Shown here: piece after piece, positions 9,343-16,806 of the stretch
How positions within the stretch are numbered: position 1 is the first letter of the stretch
How the letters are laid out: every line of letters starts with the position of its first letter
Origin: Mesorhizobium sp. SARCC-RB16n
GTDB taxonomy: Bacteria > Pseudomonadota > Alphaproteobacteria > Rhizobiales > Rhizobiaceae
Assembly (NCBI RefSeq): GCF_008520305.1
Contig: NZ_ML703287.1
Coordinates: 1 to 64,000, forward strand
Direction of reading: 5' to 3'
Length of the DNA stretch: 64,000 nucleotides
Position numbers and translations under genes: made by a program
The notes under the pieces: generated by a model
What the model was told of the DNA's origin: nothing
Database searches by the model: none
Seen by the model: only the letters and a program-made list of their open reading frames with translations

Positions 9343-9432
9343 CTTGCGGGCTGTTTTTCGGTCGGTGCCGCAAAGCCAACGAACCCCAGTTGCTTTTTTC
9401 CGGCCGCCAGCCTATATCGCCGGTTCTTGAAC

Positions 9433-9507
9433 GCGCCCATCGTCTAGCGGTCAGGACACCGCCCTCTCACGGCGGGAACAGGGGTTCGATTCCCCTTGGG
9501 CGTACCA
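9433..9507 (+). tRNA. tRNA-Glu (anticodon CTC)
   Basis: The 75 bases fold into a cloverleaf: acceptor GCGCCCA pairing with TGGGCGT (a G-U first pair), D arm with TCTAGCGGTCAGGA, anticodon stem CCGCC/GGCGG around CTCTCAC with anticodon CTC, T arm GGGG-TTCGATT-CCCC, discriminator A and an encoded CCA. Its 3' 49 bases are the attachment core of the element that begins here; integration restores an intact gene on this side. Confidence 0.97.
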
Positions 9508-9508
9508 A
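9460..9508 (+). repeat. attL core: 3' end of tRNA-Glu
   Basis: These 49 bases, from the last base of the anticodon stem's 5' arm to one base past CCA, are repeated without mismatch at 51839-51887. Flanking bases differ on both sides. Site-specific integration into a tRNA 3' end by a tyrosine recombinase produces exactly this pattern, and such an integrase gene lies at the other end. Confidence 0.95.
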
Positions 9509-9539
9509 CGATTTCAAGCACTTAGCAATATCCGGCCAG

Positions 9540-9559
9540 TTTCGTTGCAGGTTTCGTTG
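9540..9559 (+). promoter_or_regulatory. Candidate integrase arm-type sites, left end
   Basis: Two direct copies of TTTCGTTG start 12 bp apart (9540 and 9552). The same pair with the same spacing and orientation occurs just inside the right end (51710-51729). Paired short repeats flanking the core on both sides are what lambda-type integrases bind with their N-terminal arm domain; the binding itself is inferred. Confidence 0.6.
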
Positions 9560-9790
9560 AATCGGACCGGCAGTCTTGCTTCGCTCTGCAGGCTGTGGAC
9601 CCGCCAGGCGCACTGCTCGACCGGCCCCCAGCCGGAATGCTGAGGGGAAGCGAAAAATATTTTCGTCAACCGCGCGTCAAACGGATTACACGGCCAGTTC
9701 ATTGATAAATAACGCAAATTTGCTCTTGTGCATTTTTCTGTATGTCGATGTAAGTATATCTATTTTCTCCGACATACAAAATCGGGTGTG

Positions 9791-9818
9791 TTGAAAGTAA
9801 AAACTGTTGTTGTATAGT
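9791..9818 (+). promoter_or_regulatory. Sigma-70-type promoter for the left phage operon
   Basis: TTGAAA (9791-9796) and TATAGT (9813-9818) are separated by 16 bases. The GTG of the first element gene lies about 35 bp past the expected start of transcription. The rest of 9509-9859 shows the arm-type boxes and a short GC hairpin near 9620-9640 but no supportable gene. Confidence 0.65.
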
Positions 9819-9859
9819 GACGGCCATCTAATGTTATTGACGGATTGGAGGCATCACCA

Positions 9860-10063
9860 GTGCACAAGAGGAAGCCGAGCGCATCTACCGCACAGTCTGC
9901 GGCCCTTACAGTCGACGAGACGGCGGATTACCTGCGGGTCTGCCGCTCCACGGTTTATAAGCTTTTCAAGGATGGCGACATCGTGCCCGCGAAGGTTCGC
10001 GGACGGACCTTGGTGCGTCGTGTCGACGCCGACGCCTTTCTCGACCGCTGCGTGGGCGCCTGA
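9860..10063 (+). CDS. Excisionase-like helix-turn-helix protein
   Basis: A 67-residue protein with a MerR/excisionase-type winged HTH: ALTVDETADYLRVCRSTVYK followed by LFKDGDIVPAKVRGRTLVRR and a C-terminal aspartate-rich helix. Proteins of this type bind attachment DNA as recombination directionality factors, or act as small repressors. The GTG at 9860 is chosen because GGAGG stands 8 bases upstream; an in-frame TTG at 9845 lacks a ribosome site. It is the first gene after attL and overlaps the next start. A role in excision is inferred from its position; no recombination data are available. Confidence 0.8.
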   Translation: MHKRKPSASTAQSAALTVDETADYLRVCRSTVYKLFKDGDIVPAKVRGRTLVRRVDADAFLDRCVGA

Positions 10064-10506
10064 TGCGTTCTGGGCGGGAGAAGCATCAGCCCAATCACAG
10101 GCGTTCAGCAAACGCTGGCGCTGCTATGAGCGCGCCTCTGATGGCGCAGATGCGTCCGATGACGATTGCCGAGATGCAGCCGGGTCAGATTTACGAGCCG
10201 GGGTGGTTCGTTATCACGCTGGAGACGTTGCCGGTCTTCGCGAACGGAACCGCGTCGCAGGCCTTCCAAACAGAACTGTGGCTACCGCCAGCATATCGCG
10301 AGAGCACGCCTGATAATCTCAAAATTGCAATTGGGCTGCTGAAAGAGCTCTGCCCGCGGTCAAGGCGCATGATCGACGATATGGCTGCATTAGCTCGAGA
10401 TCCCAGATCACGGGCCGAAGCCGACAGAATCGGCATCGAGGAGCGAGAGTACTCGGCTGCAGAAGCCGGCGAAATCCTCAAACGCCCAGGCACCGCGCCA
10501 CGTTAG
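10063..10506 (+). CDS. Hypothetical phage-type protein
   Basis: A 147-residue soluble protein, not recognised. The ATG overlaps the stop of the HTH gene (TGATG), suggesting translational coupling; an internal ATG at 10126 would give 126 residues. The middle (MTIAEMQPGQIYEPGWFVIT) reads as a beta-rich segment, and the C-terminal half is helical and charged. No cysteine pairs, membrane segments or catalytic motifs are visible. Operon position between an excisionase-like gene and a replication protein suggests an early phage function. Confidence 0.6.
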   Translation: MRSGREKHQPNHRRSANAGAAMSAPLMAQMRPMTIAEMQPGQIYEPGWFVITLETLPVFANGTASQAFQTELWLPPAYRESTPDNLKIAIGLLKELCPRSRRMIDDMAALARDPRSRAEADRIGIEEREYSAAEAGEILKRPGTAPR

Positions 10507-10570
10507 CGAAAGCTGAAGGCCCGCACCGGACACAGACGACCAATCGACCTTGGGGAATCAAAAACAGAAG

Positions 10571-10603
10571 CGCCGGCCGCGTGCTGAAACACGCGAGCCG
10601 GCG
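10571..10603 (+). promoter_or_regulatory. Strong hairpin directly before the primase ribosome site
   Basis: CGCCGGC-CGCGTG (10571-10583) pairs with CACGCG-GCCGGCG (10590-10603), 13 pairs with one bulged A and the loop CTGAAA. The ribosome site GAGAAGG begins one base after the stem and the ATG lies at 10617. There is no T-tract, so this is not a terminator. Translation control, mRNA protection or a protein-binding site for the replication protein are all possible. Confidence 0.65.
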
Positions 10604-10616
10604 AGAAGGTCGACTA

Positions 10617-13600
10617 ATGGATACTGGTAATATAATACCACAAGTCTGCGCTGGCAAGCCTGAATGGACCGTCGTGCGCGACGGGGCGCGGGCCTCCAGC
10701 GATTTAGATCAGCTTGTCAGGGCAGGATATTCGTCGATGCTGCGGCCCGCCGCACCACCCGGCGTAACTTGTTCGCTTTGGGACCGGAGCAAAGGAGCAC
10801 TGGTTGACCGTGTGAGCGACGGAAAAGTCCCGTCGAAGCTCAAGAGCGGGCAATGGGTCGGCTTCAAGGGCTGGCGCAAGGCCGAAGTCACACCGGCCGA
10901 CATAAACGAGTGGAGTCGATGGCCAGCGCCTGTCAACTGGTGCGTCGTCACCGGGGTTGTGGCTGCCCTCGACGTCGACATCAAGATCGGGGTCTCGGAG
11001 ACGTCACCGGAGGCCGATCGCGGTCGAGCTCTGGTTGATGCCGTGAAGGCACTCGCGGCAGAGGCTCTGGACCTTCCAGTCGGGCGTCTTCCTCTGCGAT
11101 GGCGCGACAACTCGACCAGTTGTATGATCATGCTGAAGCTGTCGGCGCCGCTTGGCAAACGGCGCCTGCACTTGGTCGACGACGTGACCGGCCGAGAACA
11201 CGCGGTTGAGTTCTTGGCCCAAGGCCAGCAGATCGTCGTTGCCGGCACCCACGCATCCGGTGCGCGCGTTCAGTCATCGCTATCAAATATTGCGCTCGAG
11301 GCGTTGCCCGTGCTGGAGAGCGCCAAGCTCGACGCGCTCATCCCGGCCATCGTCGAGACGGCGAAGTCGTTGGGCTTTCATCTCGCATCGTCGAAGACCA
11401 GCGGGGGCAAAGACACTAAGCCTCCGTACTCGCCAGCCGCAGCGGTGTTGCGTGCCGTGATGGCGCGGCGAGCCGAATGGGTGCCATCCGTCGTTCCATG
11501 CACACCGACCAACGATCGGGAATGGCGCATCACTTCGGCGGATCTCGATCGCGATCTCGATGAAGACCTAGCCATCTTCCCGGATGGCATCCACGACTAT
11601 GGAGCCGAGCGCACGCACACCCCGACGTCATTCATTTGCGAGTTCGGTTCGATCGACGACGCGAGCGAAATCAGTTTCGGGCGCGCACCCGTCTATGGGC
11701 CGGGCGAAGGGCAGTCTTACGCAGTTGTCGGAGAACCTGATTCATCGGTCCGTCGTCCTACTGAAGCCCAAGCGTTGACGTGGCTCTGCCGGACACTGGC
11801 CGGCCCGCAATTTCCGGCCTTCGCGGCCGGCGCGACTTGGTCGTCGTCGCTACCGGAAATCGCGCGCGCCGTCGGGCTTTCTTGGCCAGCGCTGGAAGCG
11901 ACACGGTTTTTTGAATTTGCCGTAGGCGATGAGCCAGCAACGTGGCAGGCCGATAAGCTGGCCGAGAAGGCCGACACATTGGCCGCATTGCAGGCTATCG
12001 ACCCGAACGCCTTCGATCGTCTCGAATTCGCCAACGAGATGCAATCCGCGCCGGTGGATCTGCAAAAGATCGTCGATGAGCGCAGGGCCGCCGTGGCGGC
12101 GTCGCTCCCCGACCCAGCCGCTGCCGCCGATCACGCTGATGAGGCAGAACCTGTTGACATCTTCGCGCAGGACGACCCCGCCGAGCTATCCACGCTACCA
12201 TCAGATTGCCTGCCCCCGATGCTCCACCGGTGGGTCCGAAGCGAGGCCCGGCGCAAAGGCGCGCCGGAGAGCTTCGCCGCATTGGCGGCGGTTGCCGTTG
12301 CGTCGACGGCCGTGGGCGCCTCCTTGCGGATCCAACCCAAGGCGCTCGACACCGATTTTGTCCAGCCGGCGGCTTTGTGGGCTGCAATCGTCGCGGAGCC
12401 AGGGCGGGGCAAGTCTCCAGTGATCAGCGCCGCGGAGAAGCCGTTGAGGGATCTCGACGCCGAATGGTACGCGGCGGGCAAGGGCCGACACGATCGTTGG
12501 TCGGCCGCTTCGCAGGCTCACAAGAAACGGCCCAAGGAAAATCCAGATCCCGGACCGGAACCCATCATCCGCCGCATTGTCGTGGACGACATAACTCTTG
12601 AGCAGCAAGTGCGCCTCCACGCTCAAAATCCACGCGGGCTGATGCGCTCGCCTGACGAGTTGCTTGGCTTCTTCGGATCGCTTGGCCAGTACAAGAAGGG
12701 CGCCGAAGGCGATCGGAGCCAGGCGCTGCGCCTGTTCGAAGGGCGCCCCATTGCGGTGGACAGAGTCGGCAGCGGTTCAGTGCGGGCCGATCAGGCTCTG
12801 ATGGGCGTGATAGCCGGAACGCAGCCGCAGAAGCTGGCGGAGATCGCGCGCAATCTAGGTGCCGACGGCATGCTGCAGCGGTTCCTTTTCGTCGTTGACG
12901 ACGGGGCGGAGCGGCAGGCCGTCGATGAAGAACCGGACGCGAAAGCAGTCGCCTCATACCGCCGAGCAATCCGCCGATTGGCGGGAGCACAGTTCCTGCA
13001 GACTGCCCCCGTGAAGATGGTCCCCGACGCCCAGATTGAGTTTCGCGACGCATTAGCGGCGATCTCTCGCCTTAGGAGCATTCCGGGCGGTTCGGTCGCT
13101 TGGCGGGGCCATCTTGATAAGTGGGGGCTTTTCCTCCCGCGCATCGTCCTCACTTTTCATGCGTTGGAATATGGGTTTGCGCTGGAAGACACCGATTTCT
13201 GGCCAAGCATCGGCGTCGCTACGGTTCGGCGTGCCGTCAACTTTGCAAGGTTCCTGCTACGCCACGCCCTCCGTCTCTATCAGACGTTCTTTGCTCCTGA
13301 CCCGGCGGCGACGGAGGCGAGAGCGGTTGCTGGCTATCTGTTGACCCGGCCAGACCTGGAGTTCGTGACGCCGCGAACTATCTCCGACGCGCGCAAGGAT
13401 TTGCGGACGGATCGCCGAAAGTTGTTGGCGGCGATGGCCGAGCTTGAAGAAGCCGGGTGGTGTCGCGTCGATGAACGTTCAGGTGAGGGGCCGGTGCGAT
13501 GGCACGTCAATCCAAAGGTCCACATTCGGTTTCAGACTCAGGCAGCGAGAGAAACCCAGGAGCGTTCCCGCAAGAGGCAAGCAATCGCGGAAGCCGGAGA

Positions 13601-13658
13601 GGCGCGGAAGTGGGTCAATTCAGACAAATTGTCCGAAGGAGGCGACGGTGAAGGTTGA
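10617..13658 (+). CDS. Phage/plasmid replication protein: prim-pol-like N-terminus with DUF3987-type ATPase
   Basis: A 1013-residue protein. The first 300 residues resemble the bifunctional primase-polymerase domain, with the acidic pair in VVAALDVDIKIG (about 117-121). The region after residue 550 resembles DUF3987 proteins: LWAAIVAEPGRGKSPVIS gives a P-loop near residue 593-600, followed by VVDDITLEQQVRLHAQNPRG and DELLGFFGSLGQYKKG. A helical C-terminus with HTH-like sequence ends the protein. Such fusions prime and unwind DNA for replication of phages and islands. The ATG at 10617 has a GAAGG site and the strong hairpin before it; an upstream GTG at 10581 lies within the hairpin and is less likely. 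Confidence 0.8.
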   Translation: MDTGNIIPQVCAGKPEWTVVRDGARASSDLDQLVRAGYSSMLRPAAPPGVTCSLWDRSKGALVDRVSDGKVPSKLKSGQWVGFKGWRKAEVTPADINEWSRWPAPVNWCVVTGVVAALDVDIKIGVSETSPEADRGRALVDAVKALAAEALDLPVGRLPLRWRDNSTSCMIMLKLSAPLGKRRLHLVDDVTGREHAVEFLAQGQQIVVAGTHASGARVQSSLSNIALEALPVLESAKLDALIPAIVETAKSLGFHLASSKTSGGKDTKPPYSPAAAVLRAVMARRAEWVPSVVPCTPTNDREWRITSADLDRDLDEDLAIFPDGIHDYGAERTHTPTSFICEFGSIDDASEISFGRAPVYGPGEGQSYAVVGEPDSSVRRPTEAQALTWLCRTLAGPQFPAFAAGATWSSSLPEIARAVGLSWPALEATRFFEFAVGDEPATWQADKLAEKADTLAALQAIDPNAFDRLEFANEMQSAPVDLQKIVDERRAAVAASLPDPAAAADHADEAEPVDIFAQDDPAELSTLPSDCLPPMLHRWVRSEARRKGAPESFAALAAVAVASTAVGASLRIQPKALDTDFVQPAALWAAIVAEPGRGKSPVISAAEKPLRDLDAEWYAAGKGRHDRWSAASQAHKKRPKENPDPGPEPIIRRIVVDDITLEQQVRLHAQNPRGLMRSPDELLGFFGSLGQYKKGAEGDRSQALRLFEGRPIAVDRVGSGSVRADQALMGVIAGTQPQKLAEIARNLGADGMLQRFLFVVDDGAERQAVDEEPDAKAVASYRRAIRRLAGAQFLQTAPVKMVPDAQIEFRDALAAISRLRSIPGGSVAWRGHLDKWGLFLPRIVLTFHALEYGFALEDTDFWPSIGVATVRRAVNFARFLLRHALRLYQTFFAPDPAATEARAVAGYLLTRPDLEFVTPRTISDARKDLRTDRRKLLAAMAELEEAGWCRVDERSGEGPVRWHVNPKVHIRFQTQAARETQERSRKRQAIAEAGEARKWVNSDKLSEGGDGEG

Positions 13659-13881
13659 AAGCGCGGCAAACGCGGCTTGCGTACGCGAAGAGATAGTTTG
13701 CGTTACGCTCTATTTTTACCAATCCCATCATCTGGCTTTGGGAATGTATCTCACACGCGCACAAGCCGCGTTTGCCGCAGTCCGGCGGGATGGACAATCT
13801 GTCGGTAGCGCGAGGGTCGACCGCTTTGGTGCGGCCGGTTTTGCGATACCTCAGCAATACGTAACCGGAAACTTGCCGTGA
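13648..13881 (+). CDS. Small hypothetical protein coupled to the replication gene
   Basis: A 77-residue protein starting at GTG 13648, with GGAGG 6 bases upstream and overlapping the last bases of the replication gene. It contains REEIVCVTLYFYQSHHLAL and a C-terminal AARVDRFGAAGF-type segment. The next gene's GTG overlaps its stop, so it sits in a translationally coupled string. Not recognised; too short for a confident fold. Confidence 0.6.
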   Translation: MKVESAANAACVREEIVCVTLYFYQSHHLALGMYLTRAQAAFAAVRRDGQSVGSARVDRFGAAGFAIPQQYVTGNLP

Positions 13882-14447
13882 GCCGCGCCGGGGCGAACAC
13901 GCCGGGCGGCTGGCGCGGCAGTGCGGCGCAGATCGCGGTCGGCCGCGCGTCAATCATCAAATGGAATCGCACCCGTCATCTTCAACCAAAGTGCGGCGCA
14001 GCCCGAAAGCGCGACGGCGAGCCCTGCCAGAATCTCGCGATGGCAAACGGGCGGTGCCCTCGCCACGGCGGGAAGACAGGCAAGGGCAACAATTGGCATA
14101 GGCCGGTCTGGCCTGACGGCAACGCACCTGGGGCTGAAGCGAAGCTGAACCGCAAACTGAACGACCTTCAGCGCGCCGCGGCGAAACGCGCAAAGCGTGC
14201 CGCGGCCATGTCGCCGGAAGAGCGCGCCGCTCACGAGAAGTGGCAGAAGACACACAAGCCCGGCTCGGCCGCTGCTCGAGCTCGGTCACGTCGAGAGCGT
14301 CAGGAGGGAGTTGCTGTCCGCGAGATGATCGAGTCGCGGCCGAAGCCGGTCCCAAATGCAGAGGCGATTGAACTCGACAGGATCATCGCCGATCGGAAAG
14401 CAGAGCTAGAACGCTTGCGCGAAGCTGAAAAAGGAGCCTTTGGGTGA
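13878..14447 (+). CDS. HGG-motif, zinc-knuckle-like phage protein
   Basis: A 189-residue basic protein. Residues about 38-70 hold CGAARKRDGEPCQ, then NGRCPRHGGKTGKGNN: three cysteines and a histidine followed by the HGGxTGxG signature that is common in uncharacterised proteins of phages and genomic islands. The rest is highly charged, with a long helical C-terminus (ELDRIIADRKAELERLREAE). DNA or RNA binding is likely from composition. It starts at GTG overlapping the previous stop and its own stop overlaps the next start. Confidence 0.65.
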   Translation: MSRAGANTPGGWRGSAAQIAVGRASIIKWNRTRHLQPKCGAARKRDGEPCQNLAMANGRCPRHGGKTGKGNNWHRPVWPDGNAPGAEAKLNRKLNDLQRAAAKRAKRAAAMSPEERAAHEKWQKTHKPGSAAARARSRRERQEGVAVREMIESRPKPVPNAEAIELDRIIADRKAELERLREAEKGAFG

Positions 14448-14809
14448 TGGGCACGGAAAAACAATATGAAACGCCGGAAGCGCTCTTTGAACGGGTATCT
14501 CTTCGCCTCCGAACGGTGGGGCTGGAGAGCGCCGTCGAAGCGCTGATCAATGTTTGCGTTGACAAGGGATCGCCGCCGCCCGCCAAGGCAACCGCCGGCG
14601 TCGCGCTTTTGCGGGCGAACGGAATGCTGGTTGATAAGGCAGGCAGTGGAAAGAAGGTGAAAGACCCGAGCGAAATGACCGGCGACGAACTGCAGGACGC
14701 GATCGATCGGTTGAAGCGCGATGCTCGAGCCGCTTCGGCGCTTCCAACACAAGGCAGCGTACAAGCACCCGAGAAGATTGAGCGCGGGGCGCCTTGCGCT
14801 TTCGATTAG
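14444..14809 (+). CDS. Hypothetical phage protein, small-terminase-like only in style
   Basis: A 121-residue helical protein (LFERVSLRLRTVGLESAVEA, then KATAGVALLRANGMLVDKAG). It starts at GTG 14444 or ATG 14447 behind AAGGAG and overlaps the upstream stop. Its size, helical content and position after an HGG-motif gene recall some small terminase subunits, but no terminase large subunit follows, so this is only a weak suggestion. Its 3' end overlaps the convergent gene 14806-15156 by four bases. Confidence 0.55.
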   Translation: MMGTEKQYETPEALFERVSLRLRTVGLESAVEALINVCVDKGSPPPAKATAGVALLRANGMLVDKAGSGKKVKDPSEMTGDELQDAIDRLKRDARAASALPTQGSVQAPEKIERGAPCAFD

Positions 14810-15156
14810 GCGGTATCCGGGTCAATCTCTTCCAGGCCCTGTTTGCGCCGGTACGCATTGAAGGATGCGAGGCCTAGCGAAGAGGGCAACTGCATGTGCA
14901 GCACCTGGAGTTCTGACGAAAAACGGCGGCCTCCCCCGTTGGGGACTGGCACGCTCCAATTTTCTACAAAGTCCGCCCCCGGCTTGCCAGCATGCTCCGC
15001 TTTGAAGTTTCGACACCATGTGTGCCATTCCGCTAACTCGTCCAGAGAGATGACGACCTGCATCAATATCATCGGGACGTCAGCTTCCGGGACCCGATGC
15101 GGAGACGACCATCGTGTGGCGCCAAGCTGGTCAAGCGCATATTTATCGTGGGGCAC
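14806..15156 (-). CDS. Hypothetical protein, partner of the 103-residue HTH gene
   Basis: A 116-residue protein, not recognised. The GTG at 15156 is chosen because it lies 2 bp after the stop of the upstream HTH gene and follows a GAAGGGAA ribosome site; the frame is open further upstream to 15213 but that would overlap the HTH gene. It contains LGATRWSSPHRVPEADVPM and a WHTWCRNFKAEH segment. The gene pair runs against the surrounding phage operon and looks like an independent regulatory unit. Confidence 0.6.
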   Translation of the reverse strand: MPHDKYALDQLGATRWSSPHRVPEADVPMILMQVVISLDELAEWHTWCRNFKAEHAGKPGADFVENWSVPVPNGGGRRFSSELQVLHMQLPSSLGLASFNAYRRKQGLEEIDPDTA

Positions 15157-15158
15157 AG

Positions 15159-15470
15159 CTATTTTCCCTTCGCCTTTCGCTGTTTGTCGAACTGGAAATT
15201 TTGGCGTGCCCAAAAAATGCGCTTTGCGAGTACGGCAGGATCCTCGAGCGCTGGCTTCGCACTCTTTTCCGGCTTCGTGGCGATCGGTTTCGCCTGGCGC
15301 TTTATGCCTTCCAGGTATTTTTCCAGATCGGCTTCCTCGATCAGCACGGGCCGGCCGGGGAGGTAGGCCAGTTGCCCGGTGAACCGCAGCCGCTTCACCT
15401 TCGCTACTGAGCAGCGCAGTCGCTCGGCGACCTCTTCCTGGGTCAGGAGTGTGGAGGCATCAGTCTTCAT
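15159..15470 (-). CDS. HTH DNA-binding protein, MerR/excisionase type
   Basis: A 103-residue protein. The N-terminal half is a MerR/excisionase-like HTH (LLTQEEVAERLRCSVAKVKR, then RFTGQLAYLPGRPVLIEEAD), and the C-terminal half is basic and lysine-rich, ending KQRKAKGK. It could be the element's repressor or a second directionality factor. It is transcribed away from the structured RNA, and an 11-bp tandem repeat lies in the shared 368-bp intergenic region, making autoregulation and control of the opposite transcript plausible. Confidence 0.75.
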   Translation of the reverse strand: MKTDASTLLTQEEVAERLRCSVAKVKRLRFTGQLAYLPGRPVLIEEADLEKYLEGIKRQAKPIATKPEKSAKPALEDPAVLAKRIFWARQNFQFDKQRKAKGK

Positions 15471-15501
15471 TGTTCAGCCTTTCGGCGCCCATGACGAGTA
15501 A

Positions 15502-15530
15502 AGTGTGTTGCGTGGCTCGCGGTTTGTCAA
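15502..15530 (-). promoter_or_regulatory. Candidate promoter of the HTH gene
   Basis: On the minus strand a perfect TTGACA (15530-15525) is followed after 17 bases by CACACT, a weak -10. It lies 32 bp upstream of the ATG at 15470. Confidence 0.4.
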
Positions 15531-15556
15531 GATGTAGTCTAAGTATCAATTTGCCG

Positions 15557-15578
15557 TTGATTGTATGTTGATTGTATG
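15557..15578. repeat. Two tandem copies of TTGATTGTATG (operator or iteron candidate)
   Basis: Perfect 11-bp direct repeats without a spacer, so both lie on the same face of the helix, followed by a partial third copy (TTGAGAAATATACATTGATCA). They lie between the divergent HTH gene and the structured RNA. Confidence 0.65.
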
Positions 15579-15634
15579 TTGAGAAATATACATTGATCAA
15601 CACGAGAATGCGTGAATTATTTTCCTAATTAACC

Positions 15635-15663
15635 TTGATTATAGTTTCGGGTTGCGCTTTATT
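15635..15663 (+). promoter_or_regulatory. Candidate promoter of the structured RNA
   Basis: TTGATT (15635-15640) and TTTATT (15658-15663) are 17 bases apart. The expected start, about 7 bases on, is the GGG at 15670 that opens the first hairpin of the RNA. Confidence 0.5.
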
Positions 15664-15669
15664 GTGTAT

Positions 15670-15830
15670 GGGTTTAGCGACCCACGCACGCGGTTGGGAA
15701 GCATCCGACAGGCTTCAACCCGCTGATAGTTTGGTCCAGGGGCCGCGCGGCATGTCCAAGGCATCGCCTAAAACCGCGCGGAACCGTCGTGCGGTTCGCT
15801 AACCCCTGGATTCAACCCTTTAGCGAGGTA
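15670..15830 (+). ncRNA. Structured leader or small RNA, unknown family
   Basis: Three stacked elements are visible. A short hairpin GGGT/ACCC lies at 15670-15683. A bulged hairpin lies at 15690-15723 (GCGGTTG with CAACCCGC, plus AAGC/GCTT). A compact three-way junction lies at 15735-15810: P1 TCCAGGGG/CCCCTGGA (8 perfect pairs), P2 CCGCGCGG (15743-15750) with CCGCGCGG (15774-15781) capped by AGGC-ATC-GCCT, and P3 AACCG-TCGTG-CGGTT (15782-15796). P1, P2 and P3 abut with no unpaired bases except CGCTAA. GGGTT at 15670 can also pair with AACCC at 15814, which would close the whole domain. It precedes a 69-residue gene by about 20 bp. No known riboswitch or ribozyme core was recognised. Confidence 0.6.
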
Positions 15831-15837
15831 ATGCACC

Positions 15838-16047
15838 GTGACGAACGTAATCTCCTTCACCACCAAACAGCCGATCATCAGCGACGAAGCATCGTTCGAA
15901 ATTCTCGAATGGGATGATCCCGTCATGCGCAATTACACCCGTGAGATAGGCCGCGTGACAGTCGACGGCCTCGTACCGATCGCATTGGCCGAACGGATGA
16001 GAGCGATGTGCGACGAATGGAATGAGGGTCGGCACGCGGCCGGCTAA
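15838..16047 (+). CDS. Small hypothetical protein behind the structured RNA
   Basis: A 69-residue acidic protein starting with GTG at 15838 behind GCGAGG. It contains SFEILEWDDPVMRNYTREIG and ends NEGRHAAG; no known motif. A strong terminator lies 37 bp downstream, so RNA leader, gene and terminator form a self-contained transcription unit inside the element. The leader strongly suggests post-transcriptional control of this gene. Confidence 0.65.
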   Translation: MTNVISFTTKQPIISDEASFEILEWDDPVMRNYTREIGRVTVDGLVPIALAERMRAMCDEWNEGRHAAG

Positions 16048-16083
16048 AAGCGAGCTTCACGAAATCGCACAATCCGAAGAAAA

Positions 16084-16107
16084 GGGCGCCAACGCGGCGC
16101 CCTTTTT
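16084..16107 (+). terminator. Intrinsic terminator
   Basis: GGGCGCC-AACGC-GGCGCCC (7 perfect pairs) followed by TTTTT. It ends the small transcription unit that begins at the structured RNA and separates it from the convergent serine recombinase gene. Confidence 0.9.
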
Positions 16108-16129
16108 CGTTTGTCCTCGCTACGGGCTT

Positions 16130-16705
16130 TCAGGTTTTGCCGGCAGTGGCGGCGGCCAAGATCTTCTGCACGGTGGCCTTGCTAAAGCCCACCTGAGCAG
16201 CAACCTTTCGGATGCTCATCCCGCCAGCGTTCAGCTTTGCGATCTCGGCTTTGACGTCGGACGTCACCATAGCGGGACGTCCGCCCGTCCTGCCTTCAGC
16301 CTTTGCCCTCGCGATGCCTTCCAATTGCCGCTCTTTGCGCAGCGCCGTCTCAAATTCTGCAATGCTGGCGAGGATGCCGAACACTAGCTTTCCCGTTCGC
16401 GTGGTTGTATCAAGCGAAGCGTCGTCCAACACCCTGAACCCGACGCCCTTGGCATTCAGCCCTTCGACGATCTCGTGGAGGTGCCCCGCCGATCTCGCCA
16501 GCCGGTCTAGCTTGGTCACTACCAGCGTATCTCCCTCGCGGACGTAATCCAGGCACTTCGCCAATTCGGGCCGCTCACGATCTAGACCGGACTGCCTCTC
16601 ATTGAACACCTTGGTGGCGCCGGCGGCCTTCAGCCGCTCGACCTGGGTGTCATAATCCTGCCCTGTCGAGCTCACCCGCGCATATCCAATCACCTTGCCG
16701 TCCAC
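16130..16705 (-). CDS. Small serine recombinase (resolvase/invertase family)
   Basis: A 191-residue enzyme that cuts and rejoins DNA through a serine nucleophile. IGYARVSSTGQDYDTQ at the N-terminus carries the catalytic serine (about Ser12), followed by VTKLDRLARS with the active-site arginines and the E helix GKLVFGILASIAEFE. A C-terminal HTH (GMSIRKVAAQVGFSKATVQK) binds DNA. It starts at GTG 16705. In a phage element it could resolve multimers, invert a tail-fibre segment or be a passenger from a transposon. I did not find a convincing pair of crossover sites, but inverted repeats lie in the leader next to it (16706-17177). Confidence 0.9.
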   Translation of the reverse strand: MDGKVIGYARVSSTGQDYDTQVERLKAAGATKVFNERQSGLDRERPELAKCLDYVREGDTLVVTKLDRLARSAGHLHEIVEGLNAKGVGFRVLDDASLDTTTRTGKLVFGILASIAEFETALRKERQLEGIARAKAEGRTGGRPAMVTSDVKAEIAKLNAGGMSIRKVAAQVGFSKATVQKILAAATAGKT

Positions 16706-16746
16706 TTCCGTACCCTTTCGTCTTTAACTATCGTGTCCAAACCATT

Positions 16747-16806
16747 AGTGTACGCGAAGTGTACAGTCAACGGCCCGGTGTCCAGAAAGTGTACGTTAAT
16801 GTACAT
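16747..16806. promoter_or_regulatory. Repeated AGTGTAC boxes upstream of the serine recombinase
   Basis: AGTGTAC occurs at 16747, 16758 and 16788; the third is part of an imperfect palindrome GTGTACGTTAATGTACAT. The boxes cover the likely promoter of the minus-strand recombinase gene and look like binding sites of a dimeric regulator or of the recombinase itself. Confidence 0.5.

Noticed and set aside
15735-15810. HDV-like self-cleaving ribozyme
   Set aside because: P1-P3 order and the CGCTAA junction recall HDV-type J4/2, but there is no separate strand for the cleavage-site helix between the second and third stems, and the nested pseudoknot cannot be formed.
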